A stretch of 59,517 nt of DNA, taken from contig NCEM01000027.1 of the NCBI GenBank assembly GCA_002280725.1, positions 1 through 59,517 on the forward strand. Direction: 5' to 3'. The stretch's first letter is position 1. Each line of letters begins with the position of its first letter. Position numbers and translations under genes: made by a program. Origin of the DNA: Alphaproteobacteria bacterium 32-64-14. GTDB taxonomy: Bacteria; Pseudomonadota; Alphaproteobacteria; Caulobacterales; Hyphomonadaceae. Below, in pieces: positions 46,983 through 54,858 of the stretch. The notes beneath the pieces were generated by a model that saw nothing but the letters and a program-made list of their open reading frames with translations, made no database searches and was not told the origin of the DNA.

Positions 46983-48593
46983 CTACTCCGCCTTGCGGCA
47001 CATGTACCGCGTGCGGTGGATGTCTTCCGGGTTGTCTTCGTAGCCGGTGATTTTCGGCGAGACGATATCCTGCGTCACGCGGATGAGGACCGGTAGCACC
47101 GCCGTGTCGGCGAGGATCATCGCTTCGGCCTGCTTGAGGATCGCGGCGCGGGCGGCGACGTCCAGCTCGAGATTGGACTGGTCCACCAGCGCATCGATCG
47201 CCGGGTTCACATACTGGCCGTAGTTCATCGAGCCGGTGCGTGAATCGAGCAGATAGAGGAAGTTGTAGGCGTCGTTGAAGTCGGCGACCCAGCCGGTGTC
47301 GGCGATGATGAAGTTCTTCGCCTTCAGCTGGTCGTACAGCGCCTGCGTCTCCACGCGGCGGATTTCGGCCTGCACCCAGGGGGCGATGGCGCCGAAATTT
47401 TCCTGGATCACGGTGGCGATGCGCGGATTGTCGCCGGTCGACCGGTAGAGGTATTCGAACTTCAGCGGCTTGGACGGGCCATAGCCCGCCTGTTCCAGCA
47501 GCGACTTGGCAAGCGCCAGACGTTCCGGCCGCGCCATCGATTTCCATTCGAACTCCGCCGGCGTGTAGTTGGCGATGGAGGGCGGCACGAAGGAGTAGGC
47601 CGGCAGCTGGCCCGATTTCAGGATGTTGCCCGTGATGTGTTCGCGGTCGATCGACAGGGCGATCGCCTTGCGGACGCGGGCGTCGTTGAAGGGCGCCTGC
47701 TGCGTATTGGTGACGACATAGGTGGTCGCCATCATCGGCGCGATGCGCGGCCAGCCGGGCAGGTCCTTCTCCGTCTTCTCGAGCTGGCCCGAGGGGAAGG
47801 AGTTGTTCATGTCGATTTCGCCGGCCTGCGCGCGGCGCACCATCGTGGCGTGGTCGCTGACGGGGAGGTAGACGACTTCATCGAAGCAGATGTCGTCCAC
47901 GCCCTCGAACAGCGGGTTCTTGGTCGAGCGCAGGAAGTCGCCCGTGCGCCATTCGACCAGCTTGTAGGGGCCGTTGACGACCAGGTTTTCCGGCTTGGTC
48001 CAGTCCGCGCCGAACTTGTCGACGGCGTGCTTGGGGATCGGGAAGGCGGTGTAGTGCTTCAGCAGGCCCGGCAGGTAGGGCATCGGGTATTCGAGCTTGA
48101 TCTCGAGCGTGTAGTCGTCGATCGCGCGCACGCCGACTTGATCGGGCGGGACTGCGCCTTCGGCGATCTCGCGGCCATTGAAGATGCCGTACTGGACCGA
48201 GTCATACGCCGCGCCCGCCTGCTTGGCGGCGGGGTCGAACAGGCGCTGGAAGCTGTACACGAAATCATTTGCGGTGAGCGCGACGCCATCCGACCATTTG
48301 GTCTGCTTGAGCTTGAACGTCCACGTCTTCTGGTCTTCGGAGACTTCCCAGCTTTCAGCGACGCCCGGTACAGGCTCGGATTTCGCGTTCTCGGTGAACA
48401 AGCCGATGAACATGTCGCCAATGACGTCGTTGGCCCAGGTGCCCTCGACCCGGTGGGGGTCGATGGACTTCGGGTTGGCGCCGATGCCGCGCGTGAAGCG
48501 CTGGCCGTCAACCGAGGCGCTTTCACCGCCGCAGGCCGCCAGAAGCAAGGCCGCCGCAATGGCTCCGGCAATAATCCGGGGTCGTGAGCGCAT
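46983..48593 (-). CDS. Peptide ABC transporter substrate-binding lipoprotein (OppA-type)
   Basis: The 536-aa extracytoplasmic solute-binding protein of family 5 has a lipobox signal (AALLLAACGG). Family sequences are TRGIGANPKSIDPHRVEGTW, PGVAESWEVSEDQKTWTFKL, KWSDGVALTANDFVYSFQRL and the VRKAIALSIDREHI block near residue 310. It delivers oligopeptides to an OppBC permease. Genes for two such permeases lie at 52444-54281 on the same strand, about 3.9 kb upstream of this gene. The intervening genes are mostly on the other strand. No ATPase subunit is present in the window. Confidence 0.93.
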   Translation of the reverse strand: MRSRPRIIAGAIAAALLLAACGGESASVDGQRFTRGIGANPKSIDPHRVEGTWANDVIGDMFIGLFTENAKSEPVPGVAESWEVSEDQKTWTFKLKQTKWSDGVALTANDFVYSFQRLFDPAAKQAGAAYDSVQYGIFNGREIAEGAVPPDQVGVRAIDDYTLEIKLEYPMPYLPGLLKHYTAFPIPKHAVDKFGADWTKPENLVVNGPYKLVEWRTGDFLRSTKNPLFEGVDDICFDEVVYLPVSDHATMVRRAQAGEIDMNNSFPSGQLEKTEKDLPGWPRIAPMMATTYVVTNTQQAPFNDARVRKAIALSIDREHITGNILKSGQLPAYSFVPPSIANYTPAEFEWKSMARPERLALAKSLLEQAGYGPSKPLKFEYLYRSTGDNPRIATVIQENFGAIAPWVQAEIRRVETQALYDQLKAKNFIIADTGWVADFNDAYNFLYLLDSRTGSMNYGQYVNPAIDALVDQSNLELDVAARAAILKQAEAMILADTAVLPVLIRVTQDIVSPKITGYEDNPEDIHRTRYMCRKAE

Positions 48594-48741
48594 CTTGTCC
48601 TCCTAAGCTGCGGCCCCTCAATGTAAGGCGAGGGTCGCAGGCATTTGCCAGTCGCAGGCTTTTCCTGTGCGGAAAGTAGCGTCAGAGTGGGCCGGAATGA
48701 AAGGCCTTTCCAGAGGCGGAACAAACAGGGCGGATTTGACC

Positions 48742-49281
48742 ATGCGTGGAGTAAAGCTGGCGGCGTGTGCGGCATTTGCAGCGTTTGCCGCGACTGCGCA
48801 GGCACAGGAAAGCCAGGTGGACAAGATCTATGCCTGCGCCGGGGTGAGCGATGGCGCGGCGCGGCTGGCGTGTTTCGATGCAGCGGTGGCGGCGATGAAA
48901 CAGGCGCAAGCTGCTGGTGACGTTTCCGTGGTCAGCCGCGCGCAGATCCAGCAGGCGGAAAAGGACACGTTCGGCCTCGGACCCCAGGCCCAGACAACCG
49001 CCGTGACCGGTGTGCTGAAGGGCGCGCCGGCGCCGGCGGCGGCAGACGCAGAGGCCGAACTCGACAATGTCAAGGTGACGATCTCGACCGCCACCAAGCG
49101 GCCGGACGGCACCTATCGCTTCACGCTGGATAACGGACAGGTGTGGGAACAGAACGATACGGTGAGCCTTGGCACGCTGCCACGCGGGACGATCGAGGCG
49201 GAAATCCGCCGTGGCGCCATCGGCAGCTTCTTCCTGAAAGCCGGCAACCGGTCGCTCGTGCGTGTGAAGCGCGTGAAGTAA
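48742..49281 (+). CDS. Exported hypothetical protein
   Basis: The 179-aa protein has a signal peptide (LAACAAFAAFAATAQAQ). The mature N-terminus, KIYACAGVSDGAARLACFDA, has two cysteines likely to form a disulphide and is widely seen in alphaproteobacterial periplasmic proteins. The C-terminal region (LDNVKVTISTATKRPDGTYR, FTLDNGQVWEQNDTVSLGTL, IGSFFLKAGNRSLVRVKRVK) looks like a small beta-barrel. The function is not known. It is the first of five same-strand genes and is followed by a LuxR-type regulator 24 bp downstream. Confidence 0.8.
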   Translation: MRGVKLAACAAFAAFAATAQAQESQVDKIYACAGVSDGAARLACFDAAVAAMKQAQAAGDVSVVSRAQIQQAEKDTFGLGPQAQTTAVTGVLKGAPAPAAADAEAELDNVKVTISTATKRPDGTYRFTLDNGQVWEQNDTVSLGTLPRGTIEAEIRRGAIGSFFLKAGNRSLVRVKRVK

Positions 49282-49305
49282 GCGGTGGGGGCAGAGGTGG
49301 CTGGG

Positions 49306-49722
49306 ATGTGGCGCACCATCCTGATCTATGGTGCGATCCTCGCGGCGGCGGTGCTGGCGCTGAAGCTGGTCGAGTACCAGCTGCTGGCGCGCACGCATCC
49401 GGGCGAGCTGTATATCGGGTTGCTGGCCGTGGGGTTCATGGCGCTGGGCGTATGGGTGGGCGTGAAGCTGTTTCCGCGCCGCTCGCCTGCCGCCGCGTTT
49501 GTGGTCAACGACAAGGCGCGCGAGTCGCTGGGTATCAGCGAGCGCGAGTTCGAGGTGCTTGAGCTGCTGGCGGCGGGCCGCTCCAACAAGGAGATCGCGA
49601 GCCAGCTGAGCGTGTCGCCCAACACCGTGAAGACTCACGTGGCCAAACTCTACGGCAAGCTGGACGTCAGCCGCCGGACGGAGGCCATCGTGCGAGCGCG
49701 CGAGCTGGGGATGCTCAAGTAA
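49306..49722 (+). CDS. Membrane-anchored LuxR-type HTH regulator
   Basis: The 138-aa protein has two N-terminal membrane helices (about 3-22: TILIYGAILAAAVLALKLVE, and 34-54). The C-terminal LuxR DNA-binding domain reads LGISEREFEVLELLAAGRSN, KEIASQLSVSPNTVKTHVAK, LYGKLDVSRRTEAIVRAREL. There is no receiver or ligand domain, so the signal must come through the membrane part or a partner. ATG at 49306 has GAGGTGG at 5 bases; a GTG at 49285 is less likely. A DUF4199 membrane protein is encoded two genes downstream, a pairing that suggests a sensory role. Confidence 0.9.
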   Translation: MWRTILIYGAILAAAVLALKLVEYQLLARTHPGELYIGLLAVGFMALGVWVGVKLFPRRSPAAAFVVNDKARESLGISEREFEVLELLAAGRSNKEIASQLSVSPNTVKTHVAKLYGKLDVSRRTEAIVRARELGMLK

Positions 49723-49852
49723 CATCGCCCCCAAGTAACATCGCGTGTAACGCACGGAATTCGCGTGATTTGGCGCAGATCACCCTTTCGGGCGATTGTG
49801 CCGGGCGCGGCCACGGCGTTCCCTCCCTGCCAACAAGCAGGAGGGATTGCAC

Positions 49853-50206
49853 ATGGCGGCAGCGCCAATCGTTTTCTTTGACATCGCCGGGCCGGACCTT
49901 GCGGCTCAGCGGACATTCTATGCCGATGTGTTCGGCTGGGAGAGCGCGCCGACGGGGCATGTCTCCGCACCGGTGACGCCCGGCCAGTTGGGCGGGTTTC
50001 TGCGGACGGACCCGGCGGATGTGCTGCTCTATTTCGGCGTGCAGGATGTCACCGCCACGCTGGCGAAGATCACGGCGGCGGGCGGGTCGATCGGCGCGCC
50101 GCGCTTCGAGGTGAAGGGCGTAGTGGTGCTCGGCCTGTTCAGCGATCCGGCGGGCAACCGGCTGGGGCTGGTCGAGATGGACGGCGACACGCCGAAGATT
50201 CCGTAA
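49853..50206 (+). CDS. VOC family protein (glyoxalase-like)
   Basis: The 117-aa protein has the two beta-alpha-beta-beta-beta modules of the vicinal oxygen chelate fold: IVFFDIAGPDLAAQRTFYAD with VFGW at the start, and VLLYFGVQDVTATLAKITAA followed by LFSDPAGNRLGLVEMD at the end. Relatives include glyoxalases, dioxygenases and resistance proteins, so the reaction is unknown. AGGAGGG precedes the ATG at 49853 by about 7 bases. It lies between the LuxR-type regulator and the DUF4199 gene and is probably co-transcribed with them. Confidence 0.9.
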   Translation: MAAAPIVFFDIAGPDLAAQRTFYADVFGWESAPTGHVSAPVTPGQLGGFLRTDPADVLLYFGVQDVTATLAKITAAGGSIGAPRFEVKGVVVLGLFSDPAGNRLGLVEMDGDTPKIP

Positions 50207-50221
50207 GAGGGGGTGGGACAC

Positions 50222-50758
50222 ATGCTTCGGATAATTCTGGTCTACGGCGCAATCGCGGGCGTAATCGTCGGCGCGCCGATGTTGTGGGCGATGCTCGCCA
50301 CCGACCTCAACGGGCCGATGCCCGAGAACGGGGCGCTGGTTGGCTACGCCACAATGCTGGTGGCGCTGACGGCAGTGTTTCTTGGCGTGAAGCACTATCG
50401 CGACAAGGAGCGGGGCGGCGTCATCAAATTCCTGCCGGCGCTTGGCGTCGGGCTCGGCATCAGCGCGGTGGCCAGTCTCGGCTGGGTGATCGCGTGGGAG
50501 ATCAGTCTTGCGGTGACGAAGTTCGATTTCGTGGCGGCCTACTTTGGCCAGCTGATCGAGCAGGCGCAGGCGGAAGGCGCGATGGAGAAGGTGGCGAAGC
50601 TGCAGGGCGAACAGGCCTCGTATGCGGCGATGTACGCCAATCCGCTCTATCGCGTGCCGATCACGTTCGTGGAGATGTTTCCGGTCGGTGCGGTGATCTC
50701 GCTGGTGAGCGCGGGGCTGCTGCGCAACAGCCGCTTCCTGCCCGCGCGGGCTGCCTGA
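50222..50758 (+). CDS. DUF4199 domain-containing membrane protein
   Basis: The 178-aa protein has four predicted membrane helices: about 4-26 (IILVYGAIAGVIVGAPMLWA), 40-60, 72-95 and 145-168. DUF4199 features are the opening helix, VFLGVKHYRDKERGGVIKFL, and the soluble loop with FDFVAAYFGQLIEQAQAEGA. DUF4199 proteins occur widely in bacteria without an assigned role. It starts 15 bp after the VOC gene and probably belongs to the operon of the membrane-anchored LuxR-type regulator. Confidence 0.9.
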   Translation: MLRIILVYGAIAGVIVGAPMLWAMLATDLNGPMPENGALVGYATMLVALTAVFLGVKHYRDKERGGVIKFLPALGVGLGISAVASLGWVIAWEISLAVTKFDFVAAYFGQLIEQAQAEGAMEKVAKLQGEQASYAAMYANPLYRVPITFVEMFPVGAVISLVSAGLLRNSRFLPARAA

Positions 50759-50810
50759 GGGCTGCGCCAGATCGTGGACGCATGGCCGGGGCAGGCGTAA
50801 TCTTCCGGCC

Positions 50811-51368
50811 ATGCGTTCGGCATTTTTCATAAGCATGTGGTTGGCGGCGGCCTCGCCCGCGCTGGCGCAGACCTGCGAAGGCGGCGCGAAGGGCAAGGCG
50901 GGGGAAGTGTTTGTTGCTGCAGCGCCAAGTGGCGAAGTGGCGACGTGGATTCTCGAGCGCGTGGAAGGCGAGGGGATGGAGTCCGATCACTTTGCGCGTC
51001 CGGGGCTGATGCTCGATTTCAGATTTGCGCGCGGCGCATTGAGCGGGCCGGACAAGGTCGTGGTGTCTATCACGCGCTTTTCGGATCCCGATGTCGGGCG
51101 CGCGCCGGAGCTGAGCGCGGTGTGGATCGAGGCGCAGCTAGATGGGCGCAGCCTCGGGTGGCTCGGCTCCGATCAAGCGAAGGGTGAGCGCGCGCTGGCG
51201 CAGGCGCTGAGTGCGGCCTGGCCAAACCGGCTCGTGATCGAGCTGCATGCGGGAGCTTCTGCTGCCGGGCGCAAACTGGCGGCGGCAGAGTTCGATCTGT
51301 CAGTACGAGGCGCTGCAGAGGTGCTGGCGCGTGAGGCGCTGGCTGGGCGGGCGTGTCAGTCCGGCTGA
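50811..51368 (+). CDS. Exported hypothetical protein
   Basis: The 185-aa protein has a signal peptide (AFFISMWLAAASPALAQ). The mature part has one cysteine near each end (TCEGG and GRACQSG) that could pair. The rest is mixed alpha/beta, with ATWILERVEGEGMESDHFAR, VVVSITRFSDPDVGRAPELS and AVWIEAQLDGRSLGWLGSDQ. No family is recognised. It follows the DUF4199 gene by 52 bp on the same strand and converges on the nucleotidyltransferase gene. Confidence 0.75.
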   Translation: MRSAFFISMWLAAASPALAQTCEGGAKGKAGEVFVAAAPSGEVATWILERVEGEGMESDHFARPGLMLDFRFARGALSGPDKVVVSITRFSDPDVGRAPELSAVWIEAQLDGRSLGWLGSDQAKGERALAQALSAAWPNRLVIELHAGASAAGRKLAAAEFDLSVRGAAEVLAREALAGRACQSG

Positions 51369-51382
51369 TAAGAGGGCGACAC

Positions 51383-52393
51383 TTAGAGCTGTGACAAAGC
51401 TTCCACAATGCGAGGCGCTCGCTCCAGCGACCGTGCTATCGCCTTACGCCATTTGGGGCCGTAGCCAATGGCCTCGTTGTAAGCGGACCGAAGTTCGAAC
51501 GGTCTTTGTTCGGCCATGACAGAAATCAATGCTTCAGATTGCTCCAGATCCTTGGCTGACTTGGCGCGAAATGAGCCTGTGCGTTCGGATGCGACAATTA
51601 GTTTGTGGACGGCATAGCGCTGCGGAGCTGGAACGCGCACCAGTATGCCTTCGCGATACAGGCCGACGGCTTCTATTGTTTCGGCGATCGCAAATTGCAG
51701 ATAAGGCAAAGCTTGAGCGTGAAGGCCTAGACCCTTCAGTTCTACAATCGAATGTCCGCCCCGTTTTAGCGGTGTCAGAATATCGATTGGAGTGCCGTCG
51801 CCCGATGCCCATCGGTGTGGATGTGCGTCGCCAACGGAAACAATTGGTTTGAGGTTCAGATCCTCCAGAAGTGCGGGGAGGCCACGTACGCCGTCGGCGA
51901 CGACATTTATGGATGAAGCGGCGAGAAGGTCGACATCCTCTGTTCTGGCGATGACGCCGTTGAAGCGAACGCCAAGTTCGAGCTCATAGAGCGCAAATGC
52001 ATGTGTGCCTGCGAGTACGCCGCCTGCGCGAAAGAAACCAACACGCGCTAAAGCAGCGATGATCTTTCCAGTCTGCATGTCCAGCGTGTTGGCGCGGGCT
52101 GCGCGAAGCTGCGCGACGAGTGATGCGGTATCGCTCCGCCACGCCTCCAGTAACTTCTGTTCGGCTTGGGCCTTATGGATGCGCCGGACGACTTCCGGAT
52201 TATCGGGACCAATGTGTGCTTCACGAACCCGTCCGCCATTGCGATGGCGCGCAACCCAGTATTTTTGGCCCGCGCGCTCCGTCTGAATCAGGCTACCTTC
52301 GATAGATACCGTCGGCTTGCGCCGATGACGATCAAGCAGATCCTGGTAGGCCGTTTGAATAGCGAGAGGCAGCGCGGTGTACATGGAGGGCAT
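51383..52393 (-). CDS. GSU2403-type nucleotidyltransferase fold protein
   Basis: The 336-aa protein has an N-terminal region of about 100 residues with an SIEGSLIQTERAGQKYWVAR hairpin and RVREAHIGPDNPEVV. The nucleotidyltransferase domain has GGVLAGTHAFALYELELGVR followed by the metal-binding ARTEDVDLLA (D-x-D). A C-terminal helical part (YAVHKLIVASERTGSFRAKS) resembles AbiEii-type proteins. Related folds include toxin nucleotidyltransferases, but the role of this subgroup is unknown. A perfect 31-bp palindrome covers its promoter and ribosome binding site. Base use looks more AT-rich than the neighbours, which suggests acquisition. Confidence 0.85.
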   Translation of the reverse strand: MPSMYTALPLAIQTAYQDLLDRHRRKPTVSIEGSLIQTERAGQKYWVARHRNGGRVREAHIGPDNPEVVRRIHKAQAEQKLLEAWRSDTASLVAQLRAARANTLDMQTGKIIAALARVGFFRAGGVLAGTHAFALYELELGVRFNGVIARTEDVDLLAASSINVVADGVRGLPALLEDLNLKPIVSVGDAHPHRWASGDGTPIDILTPLKRGGHSIVELKGLGLHAQALPYLQFAIAETIEAVGLYREGILVRVPAPQRYAVHKLIVASERTGSFRAKSAKDLEQSEALISVMAEQRPFELRSAYNEAIGYGPKWRKAIARSLERAPRIVEALSQL

Positions 52394-52396
52394 TCT

Positions 52397-52427
52397 TTCC
52401 TACACAAAATAATAATTTGTGTAGGAA
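52397..52427. promoter_or_regulatory. 31-bp perfect palindrome over the nucleotidyltransferase promoter
   Basis: TTCCTACACAAA (52397-52408) and TTTGTGTAGGAA (52416-52427) are perfect inverted arms with a 7-base AT spacer. On the minus strand a TTGACT -35-like box overlaps the upstream edge, and the AGGAA ribosome binding site lies in the downstream arm, 4 bases before ATG. It may act as an operator, as a hairpin that hides the ribosome binding site, or as both. Confidence 0.8.
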
Positions 52428-52443
52428 GTCAAGTTGAGCCCCA

Positions 52444-53343
52444 TTAACGGTCCTTCGGATCGAAGGCATCGCGCAGGCCGTCGCCGATGAAGTTCAGCGA
52501 GAACAGCGTGATCACCATCACGACGGCGGGGGCGATCAGGAGCCACGGTGAGCCGGATTCCTTCTGGCCTTCCGAGATCAGCTGGCCGAGCGAAGTCAGC
52601 GGCTCGTTCACGCCGAGTCCGATGAAGGAGAGGAAGCTTTCCTGCAGGATGACCACCGGCAGCGTCAGCGTGACGTAGACCGCGACGGGGCCGAGCAGGT
52701 TGGGCAGGATGTGGCGCAGGATGATGCCGAAGGGCTTGACGCCCGAGGCGCGTGCGGCCTCGACGAATTCCTTCTGCTTCAGCGCCAGTGTCTGGCCGCG
52801 CACGATGCGTGCCATGGTCATCCATTCTACCGCGCCGATGGCGAGGAAGATCAGGAAGATCGAACGGCCGAAGACCACGGTGACGAGGATGACGAAGAAG
52901 ATGAACGGCACGGCGTAGAGCACGTCGACGATGCGCATCATGAACTGGTCTACGCGGCCGCCGGCGAACCCGGCGATGGCGCCCCAGGCGACGCCGATCA
53001 CCAGCGACACGAAGGTCGCGATGGCGCCGACAGCGAGCGAGATCTGCAGGCCGACCAGCAGCCGGGCGACCATGTCGCGGCCGACCACGTCAGTGCCGAG
53101 CCAGTGCATGTTCTCAGCTGTGGGGGCGAGGCCGAGGCGATCCGTATACTGGTGCGCATAGTTGTGCGGCCAGACCAGCGGGCCGATGACGGCGAGCAGG
53201 ATGAAGATCGAGAGGACCACGGCGCCGGCGACCGCAGCCTTGTTGGCAAGCAGGCGGCGGCGGGTGTCGTCCCACAGCGAGCGGCCCTTGATGGCGGCGC
53301 GCTGGAGCAGCTCGGCGTTCTGGCCCGGTGCGGCGATGATCAT
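52444..53343 (-). CDS. oppC: Oligopeptide ABC transporter permease OppC
   Basis: This 299-aa permease has six membrane helices and an N-terminal OppC-type region (LWDDTRRRLLANKAAVAGAV). It has the periplasmic stretch TENMHWLGTDVVGRDMVARL and the coupling EAA motif VEAARASGVKPFGIILRHIL. The ending LNFIGDGLRDAFDPK is characteristic of OppC/DppC. It works with OppB, a binding protein and two ATPases to import peptides. The start overlaps the oppB stop by four bases. No oppD/oppF gene follows; the next gene is the palindrome-controlled nucleotidyltransferase. Confidence 0.94.
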   Translation of the reverse strand: MIIAAPGQNAELLQRAAIKGRSLWDDTRRRLLANKAAVAGAVVLSIFILLAVIGPLVWPHNYAHQYTDRLGLAPTAENMHWLGTDVVGRDMVARLLVGLQISLAVGAIATFVSLVIGVAWGAIAGFAGGRVDQFMMRIVDVLYAVPFIFFVILVTVVFGRSIFLIFLAIGAVEWMTMARIVRGQTLALKQKEFVEAARASGVKPFGIILRHILPNLLGPVAVYVTLTLPVVILQESFLSFIGLGVNEPLTSLGQLISEGQKESGSPWLLIAPAVVMVITLFSLNFIGDGLRDAFDPKDR

Positions 53344-54281
53344 GTGTAGCGCACCCGGGGATCAAGAATGGCGTAGAGGATGTCCGCCAGCAGGTTCAGG
53401 AAGATGATCAGGCCGCCATAGAGGATCACCGCGCCCATGACGCGGGTGTAGTCGCGCGTCGTGGCGCCCTCGATGAAGGACGCGCCAACGCCGGGGAGCG
53501 AGAACACCGTCTCGATCACCACCGAGCCGGTGATGACGCCGACGATGGCGGGGCCGAGATAGCTGATCACCGGCAGGATGGCGGCGGGCGTCGCGTGTCG
53601 CAGCAGGATACGCCGCTCGCTGAGGCCCTTGGCGCGGGCGGTGCGGATGTAGTTCGAGCGCATCACCTCGATCATCGAGGCGCGCATCAGGCGCGAGATG
53701 ATGGCGACCTGCGGCAGGGCAAGCGTGACGATGGGCAGGAACATGTTGTGGAAATTCATGCGCCCGAGATCGAGGCCCCCCGCCGCGAACCAGTGCAGGT
53801 AGACTCCGAACACAAGGGACAGCAGCGGACCTGTGACGAAGGTCGGGATCGAGATGCCGACCATGGCGATGCTCATCACCGAATAGTCCGCGAATGTGTT
53901 CTGGCGGATAGCGGCGAGAATGCCGAGCAGCGTGCCAAGGAACATGGCGATGGTGATCGCAAGGCCGCCGATGGTGAGCGAATAGGGCAGGCCTTCGCCC
54001 AGAAGCTGGCTCACATCCTTGTCGTGGTAGACCATGGAGGGCCCAAGGTCGCCCTGAACCACCTTGCCCAGGTATTCGAGATACTGCTCGTGCAGCGGCT
54101 TATCGAGGCCGAGACTGGCCTTGAGGTTGGCTTCCACCTGGGGCGTCAGCATGCGTTCGGCGGAATACGGGTTCCCGGGGGCGGCCCGCATCATGAAGAA
54201 CACCACCGTGATGATGACCAGCATGGTGGGAATGGCTGCGAGAATGCGCCGGCCGGCATAGGCCCACGGTATACGGCGCAT
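53340..54281 (-). CDS. oppB: Oligopeptide ABC transporter permease OppB
   Basis: This 313-aa permease has six membrane helices. Family sequences are RRILAAIPTMLVIITVVFFM, PGNPYSAERMLTPQVEANLK and YSLTIGGLAITIAMFLGTLL. The EAA motif is RTARAKGLSERRILLRHATP and the ending ADILYAILDPRVRYT is typical of OppB/DppB. It is the first gene of an oppBC operon with a four-base overlap to oppC. The peptide-binding protein gene (46983-48593) is on the same strand but separated by other genes. Confidence 0.94.
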   Translation of the reverse strand: MRRIPWAYAGRRILAAIPTMLVIITVVFFMMRAAPGNPYSAERMLTPQVEANLKASLGLDKPLHEQYLEYLGKVVQGDLGPSMVYHDKDVSQLLGEGLPYSLTIGGLAITIAMFLGTLLGILAAIRQNTFADYSVMSIAMVGISIPTFVTGPLLSLVFGVYLHWFAAGGLDLGRMNFHNMFLPIVTLALPQVAIISRLMRASMIEVMRSNYIRTARAKGLSERRILLRHATPAAILPVISYLGPAIVGVITGSVVIETVFSLPGVGASFIEGATTRDYTRVMGAVILYGGLIIFLNLLADILYAILDPRVRYT

Positions 54282-54438
54282 GAGCCGCGCGATTGCCGAC
54301 GACGCGCGCGGCGAAGAACTGGTATCTGCGGTCGTCAGGGTTTACGTCCTCCGGGTCGGCGGGCGTATAAGAGGCGCATCGCGCGATCCGGCGCAAGCGG
54401 GCAAATTTGTCGCGGGTAGCAACGGCAGGGGCATCAGC

Positions 54439-54855
54439 ATGGCGGACATTCGGCAAGTTTCAGAACGATTCTGGGTCGCGCCCCAGATTCAGCCGGAGGA
54501 TTTCCCCCAGCTGGCATCCGCCGGTTTCAAGCACATAATCAACAACCGGCCCGATGGCGAGACGCCAGATCAGCTCCCATCGTCACAGGCCGAAGCCGCC
54601 GCGACAGCTGCGGGAATGACCTATCGCCACGCGCCTTTCGTGGGCCAGCCGACGGCGGACGCCGTGAAGGCCGCGCTGAATGCCTCGAGCAAGACGCTGG
54701 CCTACTGCCGGTCTGGCACGCGCTCCGTCACGGCGTGGGCGATGTCGGAAGCGAGCCAGGGCGAGGAGGCGCAGTTCATCGTCGAGCGAGCGGCGGACGC
54801 CGGCTACAATCTCGCGCCGATGGCCAGCCTGCTGAAGCAACTGGGAGCGAAGTAG
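54439..54855 (+). CDS. TIGR01244 family sulfur transferase/phosphatase-like protein (DUF442)
   Basis: The 138-aa protein has a dual-specificity phosphatase-like fold with the P-loop KTLAYCRSGTRSVTAWAM (C-x5-R). The N-terminal part reads ISMADIRQVSERFWVAPQIQ, then SAGFKHIINNRPDGETPDQL. TIGR01244 proteins are proposed to take part in sulfide or persulfide metabolism, often with metallo-beta-lactamase fold enzymes. The next gene, 3 bp downstream, is such an enzyme, which supports a joint role. The ATG at 54439 matches the family N-terminus; the earlier frame overlaps oppB. Confidence 0.9.
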   Translation: MADIRQVSERFWVAPQIQPEDFPQLASAGFKHIINNRPDGETPDQLPSSQAEAAATAAGMTYRHAPFVGQPTADAVKAALNASSKTLAYCRSGTRSVTAWAMSEASQGEEAQFIVERAADAGYNLAPMASLLKQLGAK

Positions 54856-54858
54856 GCC

